NCBI RefSeq assembly: GCF_002902905.1
Contig: NZ_CP026124.1
Coordinates: 3,720,001 to 3,784,000, forward strand
Length of the DNA stretch: 64,000 nt
DNA from: Achromobacter sp. AONIH1
Lineage (GTDB): Bacteria > Pseudomonadota > Gammaproteobacteria > Burkholderiales > Burkholderiaceae_B
Direction: 5' to 3'
The notes below the pieces were generated by a model, which saw only the letters and a list, made by a program, of their open reading frames with translations, made no database searches and had not been told where the DNA came from. Both the position numbers and the translations under genes were made by a program. Positions 27,743 through 36,546 of this stretch are shown here, piece after piece (position 1 is the stretch's first letter; every line of letters begins with the position of its first letter).

Positions 27743-28072
27743 TCAGCGCGCCGAGCTTAGCATGTACTCCACGGCCGCACGCAGGGTCGCCTCGTCCGCC
27801 GAGGAGCCGCCGCGCGGCGGCATGGCGCCCTTGCCCGTGAGCACCGTGGCCAGCAGCGCGTCGGCGCCCCGGGCGGCGTAGGGCGCCCAGACCTGGCGGT
27901 CTCCCAGCTTGGGCGCATTGGCCACGCCGGACGCGTGGCACACCACACAGGCGGACTTGTAGAGTTTTTCACCGGCGGGGTTGACGGTCTGTGCAGTGGC
28001 GTCCGCCCGGGCCGACGCCACGGGCAGGGCGGCCAGCACGGCCAACAGGACGAGTCTTGCTGCTTGGGTCAT
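27743..28072 (-). CDS. c-type cytochrome (c5-like), likely electron donor to NirK
   Basis: 109 residues. A signal peptide (MTQAARLVLLAVLAALPVASARA) is followed by a single heme site, Cys42-Val-Val-Cys45-His46 (CVVCH), and an axial Met in GKGAMPPRGG. The AxGV-P-LGD and A-Y-L pattern is that of class I cytochrome c5. It is periplasmic. It follows nirK by 40 bp on the same strand, so it is very likely cotranscribed and passes electrons from the respiratory chain to the copper nitrite reductase. Confidence 0.92.
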   Translation of the reverse strand: MTQAARLVLLAVLAALPVASARADATAQTVNPAGEKLYKSACVVCHASGVANAPKLGDRQVWAPYAARGADALLATVLTGKGAMPPRGGSSADEATLRAAVEYMLSSAR

Positions 28073-28112
28073 GGCATCGGTCCTTGAAGGGCGGTTGCGG
28101 GGCGGGCGCGGC

Positions 28113-29195
28113 TCAGCGCGGGATCGGGCCGGGCGCCTTGATCTGCTTCATCAGATCATCGTTCCACTTGCCCTCGACCTTGATGTGCCCGGCCGCGCCC
28201 AGCTCGAAGGCCTCGATCAGGTTGTGGTTCAGGTAGGCGTACACGCCCGGCTGCTTGAAGGTATAGAGCGCCGCGCCCGCCGAGCCGCCGCGGATGAACC
28301 AGGTTTCCAGGTTCTTTTGCGGCGGGTTGCCGAACTTGCCGGTTTCCCAGACCCAGTCGCCGTGGCCGCCGATCAGATGCGGGCGCGTGTCGCGGTTGGC
28401 CTGCGAATGGATCAGCAGCACGGTTTCGCCGACCTTGGCCGTGAGCGCGTTGGCGCCGGTCAGCGCGCCGACCTTGCCGTTGAAGACGATGTGGGACGGC
28501 GTCAGCTTGCGCATGACTTCCACCGTGTCGCCATAGCTTTCGGCCAGGGTCTTGTAGTCCTTGTATTTGCCCTTTTCGTCCTTGGGGATGTAGAGGTCGA
28601 ACTCGCCGATGGTGTAGACGCGGTCGTAGCGCAGCGGCTTGCCGTCGGGATCCTTCAGGCCGTCGCGCGGCAGCACCATCAGCGTGCCGCTCATGCCGGA
28701 CACGACGTGCCAGGGCACCATGCCCTCGGGCGCGCAGTGGTAGACGAAGGTGCCGCTGCGATCGGCCTTGAAGCGCAGCGTGGCCTGCTCGCCGGGGTTG
28801 ACGTTGGTCAGCTTGGCGCCGCCCAGCGCGCCGGTGGCGGCGTGGAAGTCGACGTTGTGCGGCATGGCGTTGGTGGCGGGGTTGACCAGGGTCAGTTCCA
28901 CATAGTCGCCCTCGTGCACCACCAGCGTGGGGCCGGGCATGGAGCCGTCAAAGGTCATGGCCTGCAGCGTGGTGCCCTTGTCGTCGATCACCATCTTCTT
29001 TTCCTCGATGGTCATGGTGAACTCGACCACCTTGGGGCCGCCTTTGGCCACCTGCTCATGCGGGTGGACTTGCGGCGGGGCGACCAGGGCGACCTTGGCG
29101 CGGGGCAGCTGGTCGGCGTTCTGGGCATGCGCCAGGCTGGCGGGCAGCGTGACGATCAGGGCCGCGGCAAGCAAAGTGGGGCGGAAGACTTTCAT
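28113..29195 (-). CDS. nirK: copper-containing nitrite reductase
   Basis: 360 residues. The ATG at 29195 is preceded by AGGAG at a good distance. The first 24 residues ([20 protein letters not shown] then LAHA) are a signal peptide. Type 1 copper ligands are His113, Cys154, His163 and Met168 ([24 protein letters not shown]); type 2 ligands include His118 and His153; the catalytic Asp116 lies in [18 protein letters not shown] supplies the third type 2 His from the neighbouring subunit. The enzyme reduces nitrite to NO in the periplasm. After the 24-residue cut the ligand numbering equals that of the blue NirK of A. xylosoxidans as I recall it. It is first in an operon with the cytochrome. Confidence 0.98.
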   Translation of the reverse strand: MKVFRPTLLAAALIVTLPASLAHAQNADQLPRAKVALVAPPQVHPHEQVAKGGPKVVEFTMTIEEKKMVIDDKGTTLQAMTFDGSMPGPTLVVHEGDYVELTLVNPATNAMPHNVDFHAATGALGGAKLTNVNPGEQATLRFKADRSGTFVYHCAPEGMVPWHVVSGMSGTLMVLPRDGLKDPDGKPLRYDRVYTIGEFDLYIPKDEKGKYKDYKTLAESYGDTVEVMRKLTPSHIVFNGKVGALTGANALTAKVGETVLLIHSQANRDTRPHLIGGHGDWVWETGKFGNPPQKNLETWFIRGGSAGAALYTFKQPGVYAYLNHNLIEAFELGAAGHIKVEGKWNDDLMKQIKAPGPIPR

Positions 29196-29274
29196 GTGCA
29201 ACTCCTGTTTTCGGTTTCCTCAACAGCCGTTCGAGCCGGCGCTTTCATTGAAGGCCACGCGGGCCGCCCCTTCT

Positions 29275-29288
29275 TTGCTGTAGCGCAA
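29275..29288. promoter_or_regulatory. Dnr/Fnr-type box upstream of nirK
   Basis: TTGCTGTAGCGCAA: half-sites TTGC and GCAA around 6 bp, that is TTG-N8-CAA, the spacing of Fnr/Dnr-family sites (TTGAT-N4-ATCAA). Flanking T and A extend the arms to TTTGC/GCAAA. The centre is 86.5 bp before the nirK start codon. A box of the same form lies at nearly the same distance from nirV (32374-32387). The box also lies 93 bp before the start of the divergent regulator gene. Confidence 0.65.
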
Positions 29289-29381
29289 ACTGCGGGGCAG
29301 GACGCGCCCGGGCGCGCATTGCCAGCGCAGGGGGGCGATGCCACCATGGAATCGTGCCCACCTCGACCCGGACGGACCGCG

Positions 29382-30173
29382 ATGCCCACGCCCTTGTGCC
29401 ATGCCCTCCTGCGCAACCTGGACCTGTTCCGGCCCTTGTCCGATGCGGAATTGCAGGCCGCCTTGCTCGGCGCCCAGCCTTGCCGGCTGGACGCGGGGGC
29501 GGCGGCGTTCCATCAGGGCGAGCCGGCCGCGCACTTCTTCGTGCTGCTGCACGGCTGCCTGAAGGTGACGCAGGTCACGCCGGACGGCGAACAGGTGCTG
29601 GTGCGCTACGTCAATCCGGGCGATCTGTTCGGGCTGGCGCGGGCCATGCGCCAGGCCTGTTATCCGGCGTCGGTGGTGGCGGTGCAGGAAAGCGTCTGCC
29701 TGGCCTGGCCGGCGGCGGCCTGGGATGAATTCGCCGCCAGCCATCCCCGGCTCAACGCCGCCGCGCTGCAGACCATGGGCCGGCGGCTGCAGGACGCGCA
29801 TCTGCGCATCCAGGAACTGTCGACCGACGAAGTCGAGCAGCGCGTGGCGCGCGCCATGCTGCGCCTGTTCGAGCAGTCGGGCCAGCCGGTGGCCGACGGC
29901 ATCGGCATCGGCTTTCCGATCACGCGGCAGGACATCGCCGAGCTGACCGGCACCACGCTGCACACGGTCAGCCGGCTGCTCAACGACTGGAAGCAGCGCG
30001 GCATCGTCGACTGCGGCCGCAAGCGCGTGGTGCTGCGCTCGCCGGCGGCGCTGGCGCGGCTGTCGTCGGCGGCGCCGGCCGGGCTGCGCGACTGCGCGGG
30101 CTGCCTGTCCTGTATCGATGGACCGCCGGCGGACGGTGCGCAGAGGGTCGGGGCGCACGCGCTGCCGGGCTGA
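29382..30173 (+). CDS. Crp/Fnr-family regulator, Dnr/Nnr-like
   Basis: 263 residues from the ATG at 29382; an in-frame ATG at 29346 would add 12 residues. The effector domain (about 10-130: LFRPLSDAELQAALLGAQPCRLDAGAAAFHQGEPAAHFFVLLHGCLKVTQVTPDGEQVLVRYVNPGDLFG) and winged helix (GFPITRQDIAELTGTTLHTVSRLLNDWKQRGIVDCGRKRVVL) are of the Dnr/NnrR form. The N-terminal FNR Cys cluster is missing, as in Dnr. An odd C-terminal tail follows with Cys238, Cys241 and Cys244 (DCAGCLSC). Position next to nirK argues for control of denitrification genes in response to NO or low oxygen. Confidence 0.88.
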   Translation: MPTPLCHALLRNLDLFRPLSDAELQAALLGAQPCRLDAGAAAFHQGEPAAHFFVLLHGCLKVTQVTPDGEQVLVRYVNPGDLFGLARAMRQACYPASVVAVQESVCLAWPAAAWDEFAASHPRLNAAALQTMGRRLQDAHLRIQELSTDEVEQRVARAMLRLFEQSGQPVADGIGIGFPITRQDIAELTGTTLHTVSRLLNDWKQRGIVDCGRKRVVLRSPAALARLSSAAPAGLRDCAGCLSCIDGPPADGAQRVGAHALPG

Positions 30174-30234
30174 TTCGCCGTTGCTTCCGCGTCGCGGGAC
30201 CGGGCGGCGGCGGGGAGTGAGGGCGCGCGGGCCA

Positions 30235-30260
30235 GGAACCCGCGCCGGCCGGCCGGTTAC
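30235..30260 (+). promoter_or_regulatory. ECF-sigma-like promoter for the macro-domain gene
   Basis: GGAACC at 30235-30240, 15 bp, then GTTAC at 30256-30260. This GGAAC-type -35 with a GTT-type -10 is the general form recognised by extracytoplasmic-function sigma factors, including those of the HrpL group that switch on type III secretion genes. The macro-domain ATG is 37 bp after the -10 element, leaving a leader of about 30 nt. Which sigma factor would use it is inference. Confidence 0.5.
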
Positions 30261-30296
30261 TCATGGCGTGGATGAAAACCACCCCGTGGAGACGGC

Positions 30297-31493
30297 ATGA
30301 TTTCCCTATATGACTCAGCGCTGCAAAAGCAGAAGTGGAAGGCCGAGCGCGTCCTGAGCCCGCGAGCCGCGCCGCTCGGCAAGTTCGGCAATGTGCAGTA
30401 CGCCCCACCCGATGCGACCGCTGCGGGCCCCAGGTTGAGCGGCATGCGCAAGTTCCTGTGTTCCGTCAGGGCGGCGTTGACGGCGTTGACGTGCCGGCTG
30501 TCGATGAGCCCCGCGCGTCGGGTGGCGTTGCGCGACCAGGGGCAGCGCTGCGCTGTCGACCGCCACATGGCGAACCTGCTGGGATGCCTGACCGGCTGCG
30601 CGCTGAAGGACAAGCGGGGCGAGGACTATCGCCGGCAGCTGCGCAACGCCTGGGCCAGGCTGGAACGCACGGGCGCAACGCCGGCGATGAAGGAAGCAGC
30701 CATGGTCCGGTTGATTTCGGAGTTCCAGTCCTGGGACCGCAGCGCCGTGGCCGCGGGAATCGCGCGCGTGCTCAGGGAGCCGCTGCCTCGGCAGCAACAG
30801 AGTTGGCTGGGCTTGTTGAACGATCAGGTGTCGCGGCCGATTCCGGCTGGCGCGGCCGCTGGCGGCAGGCCGGTCAGCGGCGCGCGATCCGCGTCGCCGC
30901 AGGATGGCGGGTCCGTCATGCCGCCGTCCGGCGGCCCGCTGGACGCCGCTTCCCGTCCGGGCCTGCCCGCGCCGGTGATGGAGCATGTCACCGGCGACAT
31001 CACCAGGATGAACGTCGATGCGATCGTCAATGCCGCCAAGCCTTCGTTGCTGGGCGGGGGCGGCGTGGACGGCGCGATACACCAGGCGGCGGGGCCGGGT
31101 TTGCTGGCCGAGTGCGCCAAGCTGGGCGGCTGCGAGGTCGGCTGTGCCAAGATCACCGCCGGCCACCGGCTGCCGGCTCGTCACGTGATCCATACGGTGG
31201 GGCCGGTGTGGCAGGGCGGCGGGAACAACGAGGCGGCGAAGCTGGCTTCCTGCTACCGCGAGTCCATACGCCTGGCCGTGAAAAAGGGCCTGGGCTCGAT
31301 CGCGTTTCCCGCCATCAGCACGGGCGTATATGGCTACCCCAGGAAAGAGGCCGCGGCCATCGCGGTGGCCGCGGTCCGGCAGGCCATGCAGGAAAGCGAG
31401 GGATCGTCGCTGCGCCGCGTGGTGTTCTGTTGCTACGACGACGAGGATGCGAGGTTGTACCGGCAGTTGCTGTCCGGCATGCGCCAGCCCTAG
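30297..31493 (+). CDS. macro-domain protein with a large unrecognised N-terminal region
   Basis: 398 residues. The C-terminal 170 residues (about 227-397) are a MacroD-type macro domain: [18 protein letters not shown], the loop [16 protein letters not shown] with the conserved Asn and Asp/His, and [20 protein letters not shown]. Such domains bind ADP-ribose and often remove ADP-ribose from proteins or deacetylate O-acetyl-ADP-ribose. The first 225 residues match nothing I know: a Ser/basic N-terminus ([20 protein letters not shown]), a helical middle ([31 protein letters not shown]) and a Gly/Pro/Ala/Ser-rich linker (about 180-224). No signal peptide or membrane segment. It sits between the regulator and nirV; its role there is unknown. 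A secreted effector is one possibility. Confidence 0.85.
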   Translation: MISLYDSALQKQKWKAERVLSPRAAPLGKFGNVQYAPPDATAAGPRLSGMRKFLCSVRAALTALTCRLSMSPARRVALRDQGQRCAVDRHMANLLGCLTGCALKDKRGEDYRRQLRNAWARLERTGATPAMKEAAMVRLISEFQSWDRSAVAAGIARVLREPLPRQQQSWLGLLNDQVSRPIPAGAAAGGRPVSGARSASPQDGGSVMPPSGGPLDAASRPGLPAPVMEHVTGDITRMNVDAIVNAAKPSLLGGGGVDGAIHQAAGPGLLAECAKLGGCEVGCAKITAGHRLPARHVIHTVGPVWQGGGNNEAAKLASCYRESIRLAVKKGLGSIAFPAISTGVYGYPRKEAAAIAVAAVRQAMQESEGSSLRRVVFCCYDDEDARLYRQLLSGMRQP

Positions 31494-32296
31494 TCCGCCA
31501 GCACCAGCCGCAGGCCCAGGTTGGCGGGCGGCAGGCCCACCGAACAGGCTCCGCTCTTGGGGTCGCGGATGAAGTCCGGCAGATAGGCGATATGCCGGCC
31601 GGCGGCCACGCGGATGCCGCAGTTGCCCGCCTCCTGTCCGGCCTCGCCGGGCGCCGCGTCCAGCACGCGGCGCGTGTGGCAGTCGCTGGTCCAGTCCCAC
31701 ACGCTGCCGGCCATGTCCTGCAATCCGGCCGGATTGGCGCCGTGGCCGCCGAAGGGGCGCAGCTCGACGGACTCACCCGCCTGCGCGCGCCGCGCCTGCT
31801 GGTCGTATTCGGCCAGCCAGCGCTGCGCCGGATCGCCGTCGTCGGCTGACGGGGCGAGCGCATCATCGATGAACGCCGGGCCGGCCGCGTAGACCCATTC
31901 CGCATAGGTCGGCAACCGCAGCTGGCGGCCGGTGGCGGCCGAGAGCCAGGCGGCATAGGCGGAGGCGTCGCTCCAGCTGATCCCGGCGGCCGGCATGTCC
32001 GGCGCCGTGGCGCCGCGCTGCGCGGGGTCGGGCGTCCTGCAGCCGCCGGCGCGCACGCAGGCCGCGTACTCGGCCTGGCTGACCTGGCGCGTCATGATGG
32101 CAAGGCCGTTCGGAAAGCGCGCCGTCAGCGGCGCGGGCGTCACCGGATAGCCCTTGCGCAGCGCCTCGCCGGGCGGCGTGTACGAGACCTCGCCCGGCGG
32201 CAGCCGGCTCATCGGGGGCAGGGGGGCGCGGGACCGGTCGCCGCCGCAGGCGGACAGCGACAACAGCAAGGCCAGGACCAGCGGGCGGGCATGCAT
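31490..32296 (-). CDS. nirV: NirV-like lipoprotein, formylglycine-generating-enzyme (SUMF1) fold
   Basis: 268 residues. The lipoprotein signal [20 protein letters not shown] has Cys17 as the lipidation site. The rest is a SUMF1 domain: [88 protein letters not shown]. The active-site Cys pair of true formylglycine-generating enzymes is not present; only one Cys ([10 protein letters not shown]) is in the region. SUMF1 proteins called NirV are known beside nirK and in denitrification clusters, so an assembly role for NirK or NorB is plausible but unproven. Its stop codon overlaps that of the macro-domain gene in the 4-bp CTAG at 31490-31493. Confidence 0.82.
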   Translation of the reverse strand: MHARPLVLALLLSLSACGGDRSRAPLPPMSRLPPGEVSYTPPGEALRKGYPVTPAPLTARFPNGLAIMTRQVSQAEYAACVRAGGCRTPDPAQRGATAPDMPAAGISWSDASAYAAWLSAATGRQLRLPTYAEWVYAAGPAFIDDALAPSADDGDPAQRWLAEYDQQARRAQAGESVELRPFGGHGANPAGLQDMAGSVWDWTSDCHTRRVLDAAPGEAGQEAGNCGIRVAAGRHIAYLPDFIRDPKSGACSVGLPPANLGLRLVLAD

Positions 32297-32373
32297 GCGT
32301 AAGCTCCTCGACGCCCGGAGCCGGCAGGCTCCGGCGCATGCGGATATTGGACCCGGGGCCGGGACCGGCCTCT

Positions 32374-32387
32374 TTGCGCTGGCGCAA
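32374..32387. promoter_or_regulatory. Dnr/Fnr-type box upstream of nirV
   Basis: TTGCGCTGGCGCAA, perfect 5-bp arms (TTGCG/CGCAA) around 4 bp, a TTG-N8-CAA spacing. The centre is 84.5 bp before the nirV start codon, 2 bp different from the nirK box (86.5 bp). The shared core TTGC-N6-GCAA and shared distance support a common regulator, most simply the Dnr-like protein encoded at 29382-30173. Confidence 0.65.
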
Positions 32388-32427
32388 GTTGGCGCGCGCA
32401 GGGCAGCGCCCGCGCCGGAAACGCAAA

Positions 32428-32460
32428 GGCCCCGCCGGGCACCATGTCCTCGGCGGGGCC
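32428..32460 (-). terminator. terminator downstream of norB
   Basis: GGCCCCGCCG at 32428-32437 and CGGCGGGGCC at 32451-32460 form a perfect 10-bp stem with a 13-nt loop. On the minus strand it starts 31 bp after the norB stop and is followed by a short T run (TTTGCG). It is a probable Rho-independent terminator for norB. Confidence 0.7.
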
Positions 32461-32491
32461 GGCGGCTTGCGTGTCGCCGACGGTTCCGGCG

Positions 32492-34774
32492 TCAGCCGCG
32501 AGCCGGACGGGTTTGCAGGCCGGGCTTGGGCGCGGCCGGCTTGCCGCTGGCCAAGCCCAGGATCACCTGCGCCACCAGCGCCAGCGCGCCCAGCAGGAAC
32601 ACCACGTCGCCGAAGGTGCGGCCCCAGCGCAGGGCTTTCAGGATGTCCTGCTGCATGAAGGCTTCGCTGCGCGCGTACCACATGCCTTCGCTGACGCTGG
32701 CGTGGAACTGGATCAGTCCGGCCGGCAGCAGGCTGGTGAAGATCATCAGCGCCAGGCCGATGTTCAGGCCCCAGAAGCCCAGCTTCATCAGGCCGGGATT
32801 CAGCGCGTATTGCGGTCGGATGTAGCGCAGCACCAGCAGCGTGAAGCCCAGCGCCAGGAAACCGTACACGCCGAACAGGGCCGCGTGCGCGTGGACCGGC
32901 GTGGTGTTCAGGCCCTGGATGTAGTACAGCGAGATCGGCGGGTTGATCATGAAGCCGAACACGCCCGCGCCCAGCATGTTCCAGAAGGCCACCGCCACGA
33001 AGCACATCAGCGGCCACTTCAGGTCGGCCATCCAGGGCGCGCGGGTCTTCAGGCGCCAGTTCTCCCAGGCCTCGTGGCCCAGCACGATCAGCGGCACCAC
33101 TTCCAGCGCCGAGAAGCTGGCGCCGATGGCCATGACCGGCGTGGTGGTGCCGGCGAAGTACAGGTGGTGGAAGGTGCCGGGGATGCCGCCCAGCATGAAC
33201 AGCGAGGCCGAGGCCAGGCTGGCCGTGGTGGCCATGCGCCGCGACACCAGTCCCAGCGTCGAGAAGATGAAGGCCAGCGCGGTGGTGGCGAAGACCTCGA
33301 AGAAGCCCTCCACCCACAGGTGCACGATCCACCAGCGCCAGTACTCCATCACGGTCAGGTGGGTGCGTTCGCCGTAGAAGAAGCCGGCGCCGTAGAACAG
33401 GCCGATGGCGCCGACCGAGGCGGTCAGGAGCGCCAGCAGGTTCTTGTCGCCGCCGGGCTGGCGCAGCGCGGGCACGATGCCGCGCAGCATCAGCACCAGC
33501 CAGAAGCAGATGCCGGTGAACTTGCCGATCTGCCACAGCCGGCCCAGGTCCACGTATTCATAGCCCTGGTGGCCCAGCCAGAAATTCAGCTCGGGCGGCA
33601 TGATCTGCGCGATCGCCAGATAGTTGCCGGTGAACGAGCCGACCACCACGACCACCAGCGCCCAGAACAGGATGTCCACCCCGATCTTCTGGAACTTGGG
33701 ATCGCGCCCGCCGTTGATCAGCGGCGCCAGGAACAGGCCGGCGGCCAGGAAGCCCGTGGCGATCCAGAACAGCGCGCTCTGGATGTGCCAGGTGCGCACC
33801 AGCGAATACGGGAACCACTGCGACAGGTCCAGGCCGTAGAACTTCTGGCCCTCCACCGTGTAGTGCGCGGTGAAGGCGCCCAGCAGCACCTGCAGGCCGA
33901 ACAGCGCCACCACCAGGAACAGGTACTTGCCCAGTGCGCGCTGCGACGGGGTCAGCGCGAAGGTGCTCAGCGGATCCTGCCTGGGCGCCTCGGGCTCGTC
34001 TTCCTCCTTGCCGCGCAGGAAGGCCCAGGCCCAGATGAGCAGGCCGATGCCGGCCAGTAGCACCACCACGCTGATGATGGACCACATCACGTTCTCGCTG
34101 CTGGGCACGTTGCCGATCAGCGGCTCGTGCGGCCAGTTGTTGGTGTAGGTGACCTTGGCGCCCTCGCGCTCGGTGGCGGCGGCCCAGGCGGTCCAGAAGA
34201 AGAAGCGCGTGAGCTGCTCGCGCCGGCCGGCGTCGGGCAGGGTGTTCTCCTTCATCGCGAAATGCTCGCGGCTGGTGTGCAGCGCCGGCGCATCGGAAAA
34301 CAGCTGGTCATAGTAAGCGGCGGTCTGGGCGATGGCCCGCGCGCGGCGCGCGCTGACCGTCAGCACCTCGTCCGCGTTGACGCGGTTGCCACGGTACTCG
34401 GCCTTGAGGGTTTCGCGCAGCGCCGCCTGGGCCGGCGCGGGCAGTTCGGCGTAGGGCTGGCCGTGCGCCTCGCGCGCCGCCAGGTCCAGCCAGGCGCCCA
34501 GCTCGCGGTGCAGCCAGTCGGCCGTCCAGTCCGGCGCCTGGTAGGCGCCGTGGCCCCAGACCGAGCCCAGCTGCATGCCGCCCACCGACTGCCAGGCGGT
34601 CTGCCCGTCCAGGATGTCGTCGCGGCCGAACAGGCGTTGCCCGTCGGCCGCGACCACGGCCTGCGGGATGGGCGGCGCCTGTCGGTAGACTTCGCCGCCG
34701 TAGAAGCCGAGCAGCGAGAAAGTGACCGCCAGCACGGCGATCAGCGTGAACCATAGTTTTCGGTATGGGCCCAT
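32492..34774 (-). CDS. norB: quinol-dependent nitric oxide reductase (single chain, qNOR)
   Basis: 760 residues. It has an N-terminal helix ([27 protein letters not shown]), a soluble periplasmic region (about 40-220) that replaces the NorC cytochrome but has no CxxCH, then about 12 membrane helices. The heme-copper-oxidase-like core has the expected metal-site His segments: [55 protein letters not shown] and [21 protein letters not shown]. It reduces NO to N2O at a heme b3/FeB centre with electrons from quinol, detoxifying the NirK product. GGAGGG lies 10 bp before the start. Control is from the NorR/sigma-54 region at 34823-34934. Confidence 0.97.
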   Translation of the reverse strand: MGPYRKLWFTLIAVLAVTFSLLGFYGGEVYRQAPPIPQAVVAADGQRLFGRDDILDGQTAWQSVGGMQLGSVWGHGAYQAPDWTADWLHRELGAWLDLAAREAHGQPYAELPAPAQAALRETLKAEYRGNRVNADEVLTVSARRARAIAQTAAYYDQLFSDAPALHTSREHFAMKENTLPDAGRREQLTRFFFWTAWAAATEREGAKVTYTNNWPHEPLIGNVPSSENVMWSIISVVVLLAGIGLLIWAWAFLRGKEEDEPEAPRQDPLSTFALTPSQRALGKYLFLVVALFGLQVLLGAFTAHYTVEGQKFYGLDLSQWFPYSLVRTWHIQSALFWIATGFLAAGLFLAPLINGGRDPKFQKIGVDILFWALVVVVVGSFTGNYLAIAQIMPPELNFWLGHQGYEYVDLGRLWQIGKFTGICFWLVLMLRGIVPALRQPGGDKNLLALLTASVGAIGLFYGAGFFYGERTHLTVMEYWRWWIVHLWVEGFFEVFATTALAFIFSTLGLVSRRMATTASLASASLFMLGGIPGTFHHLYFAGTTTPVMAIGASFSALEVVPLIVLGHEAWENWRLKTRAPWMADLKWPLMCFVAVAFWNMLGAGVFGFMINPPISLYYIQGLNTTPVHAHAALFGVYGFLALGFTLLVLRYIRPQYALNPGLMKLGFWGLNIGLALMIFTSLLPAGLIQFHASVSEGMWYARSEAFMQQDILKALRWGRTFGDVVFLLGALALVAQVILGLASGKPAAPKPGLQTRPARG

Positions 34775-34822
34775 TTCGGGTACACCCTCCAGATGTTGCA
34801 GTTGATGGGTGCAGGGACAGAC

Positions 34823-34837
34823 GCGAATTCCGTGCCA
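34823..34837 (-). promoter_or_regulatory. sigma-54 (-24/-12) promoter of norB
   Basis: On the minus strand the sequence is TGGCACGGAATTCGC. Against the consensus TGGCACG-N4-TTGC it differs at one base (TCGC for TTGC), and the invariant GG and GC have the right 10-bp gap. The start of transcription would be near 34812, giving a leader of about 37 nt with GGAGGG at 34785-34790 before the norB ATG. Sigma-54 promoters need an activator such as NorR; three candidate sites lie upstream. Confidence 0.8.
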
Positions 34838-34876
34838 GAAAAAAGACGCGGAAAATCAGGGGCTTGTGGAGGAAAG

Positions 34877-34934
34877 GGTGATTCGTACCCTGGTCGACAT
34901 AGGTTCGGATTACCCTGGAACGGTGTTTTTCACC
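34877..34934. promoter_or_regulatory. three NorR-type sites (GGT-N7-ACC) upstream of norB
   Basis: GGTGATTCGTACC at 34877-34889, GGTTCGGATTACC at 34902-34914 and GGTGTTTTTCACC at 34922-34934. Each is GGT-7 bp-ACC, the form described for NorR in Ralstonia eutropha, where three copies also lie upstream of the NO reductase operon. The centres are about 71, 96 and 116 bp before the predicted norB transcription start, a usual distance for a sigma-54 activator. norR itself is not in this window. Confidence 0.8.
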
Positions 34935-35044
34935 ACCAGGAGGATGTTCGCGCCGTTTCGGAGGTGCAGGATGGCGACTGGTGCAAAATACGGCTTTTCC
35001 CTGACAGTGACAGCGGCCCTCGCGGGGGCCGCGCAGAGGACACC

Positions 35045-36400
35045 ATGGCATTCGATTTCGACCTGTTTGTGATTGGCGCCGGTTCCGGCGGCGTGCGCGC
35101 GGCCCGTTTCGCGGCCGGCTTCGGCGCGCGCGTGGCGGTGGCGGAAAGCCGCTACCTGGGCGGCACCTGCGTCAACGTGGGCTGCGTGCCCAAGAAGCTG
35201 CTGGTCTACGGCGCCCACTACAGCGAAGACTTCGAGCAGGCCAGCGGCTTTGGCTGGACCACGGGCGAGCCGTCCTTCGACTGGCCCGCGCTGATCGCCA
35301 ACAAGAACCGCGAGATCGAGCGCCTGAACGGCATCTATCGCAACCTGCTGGTCAACAGCGGCGTGACGTTGCTGGAGGGCCATGCGCGCATCACGGATCC
35401 GCACACCGTCGAGATCAACGGCCAGACGCACACGGCCGAGCACATCCTGGTGGCGACCGGCGGCTGGCCGCAGGTGCCGGACATCCCCGGCAAGGAACAC
35501 GCCATTACGTCCAACGAGGCTTTTTTCCTGGAAGCGCTGCCGCGCCGCGTGCTGGTGGTGGGCGGCGGCTACATCGCCGTGGAATTCGCCTCCATCTTCA
35601 ACGGCATGGGCGCGCGGACCACGCAGATCTATCGCGGCCCCATGTTCCTGCGCGGCTTCGACCAGGGCGTGCGCGAGCACCTGCGCGACGAGCTGACCAA
35701 GAAGGGCATCGACCTGCGCTTCAACGCCAATGTCGCCCGCATCGACAAGCGCGCCGACGGCACGCTGGCCGCCACGCTGGAAGACGGCTCGGTGGTCGAG
35801 ACCGACTGCGTGTTCTTCGCCACCGGCCGGCGCGCCATGCTGGACAAGCTGGGCCTGGAGAACACGGCGGTCAAGATCGGCAAGAACGGCTTCATCGAAG
35901 TGGACGACGAATTCCGCACGGCCGAGCCGTCCATCCTGGCCATCGGCGACGTGATCGGCCGCGTGCCGCTCACGCCGGTGGCGCTGGCCGAGGGCATGGC
36001 CGTGGCGCGCCGCCTGTTCCGTCCCGCCGAGTACCGCAAGGTCGACTATGCGCTGATCCCGACGGCGGTGTTCAGCCTGCCCAACATCGGCACGGTCGGC
36101 CTGACCACCGAGCAGGCGCGCGAGGCCGGCCACGAGGTCAAGCTGTATGAAAGCCGCTTCCGGCCGATGAAGCTGACGTTGACCGAGTCGCAGGAAAAGA
36201 CGCTGATGAAGCTGGTGGTGGACGCGAAGACGGATCGCGTGCTGGGCGTGCACATGGTCGGGCCCGATGCCGGCGAGATCGTGCAGGGCATGGCCGTGGC
36301 GCTCAAGGCCGGGGCGACCAAGCAGGTGTTCGACGACACCATCGGCATCCATCCGACCGCTGCCGAGGAATTCGTGACGATGCGCACGGCGGTGGCGTAG
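35045..36400 (+). CDS. gor: glutathione-disulfide reductase
   Basis: 451 residues from the ATG at 35045 ([25 protein letters not shown]). The FAD Rossmann motif is GAGSGG. The redox disulfide is Cys42/Cys47 in [19 protein letters not shown]. The NADPH domain is [21 protein letters not shown] with downstream Arg residues ([11 protein letters not shown]) typical of NADPH binding. The C-terminal dimer domain has the catalytic His in [14 protein letters not shown]. It reduces GSSG to GSH with NADPH in the cytoplasm. It is divergent from norB; the pairing of an NO reductase and a thiol-repair enzyme around one control region is suggestive but may be chance. Confidence 0.95.
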   Translation: MAFDFDLFVIGAGSGGVRAARFAAGFGARVAVAESRYLGGTCVNVGCVPKKLLVYGAHYSEDFEQASGFGWTTGEPSFDWPALIANKNREIERLNGIYRNLLVNSGVTLLEGHARITDPHTVEINGQTHTAEHILVATGGWPQVPDIPGKEHAITSNEAFFLEALPRRVLVVGGGYIAVEFASIFNGMGARTTQIYRGPMFLRGFDQGVREHLRDELTKKGIDLRFNANVARIDKRADGTLAATLEDGSVVETDCVFFATGRRAMLDKLGLENTAVKIGKNGFIEVDDEFRTAEPSILAIGDVIGRVPLTPVALAEGMAVARRLFRPAEYRKVDYALIPTAVFSLPNIGTVGLTTEQAREAGHEVKLYESRFRPMKLTLTESQEKTLMKLVVDAKTDRVLGVHMVGPDAGEIVQGMAVALKAGATKQVFDDTIGIHPTAAEEFVTMRTAVA

Positions 36401-36546
36401 CGGAATCGGGCCAGCCAACGGCGGGTGACAAGGCCGACGGGCTGGCCGCCAGGCGAGCCCGGGCACGCCAGAAAAAACGCCTGTTCCGATACAGATTTCC
36501 GATATCGTCGGCGCTTCCTGATCTCACGCGCCCGCCGCCATCCGCC

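Noticed and set aside
27981..29381. A very long plus-strand open frame that runs antisense to nirK and the cytochrome gene and joins the Dnr-like protein in frame
   Set aside because: The part before 29382 is antisense to two certain genes and its translation has the low-complexity Val/Ala/Arg/Gln composition of a shadow frame. Only the part from about 29382 matches a family.
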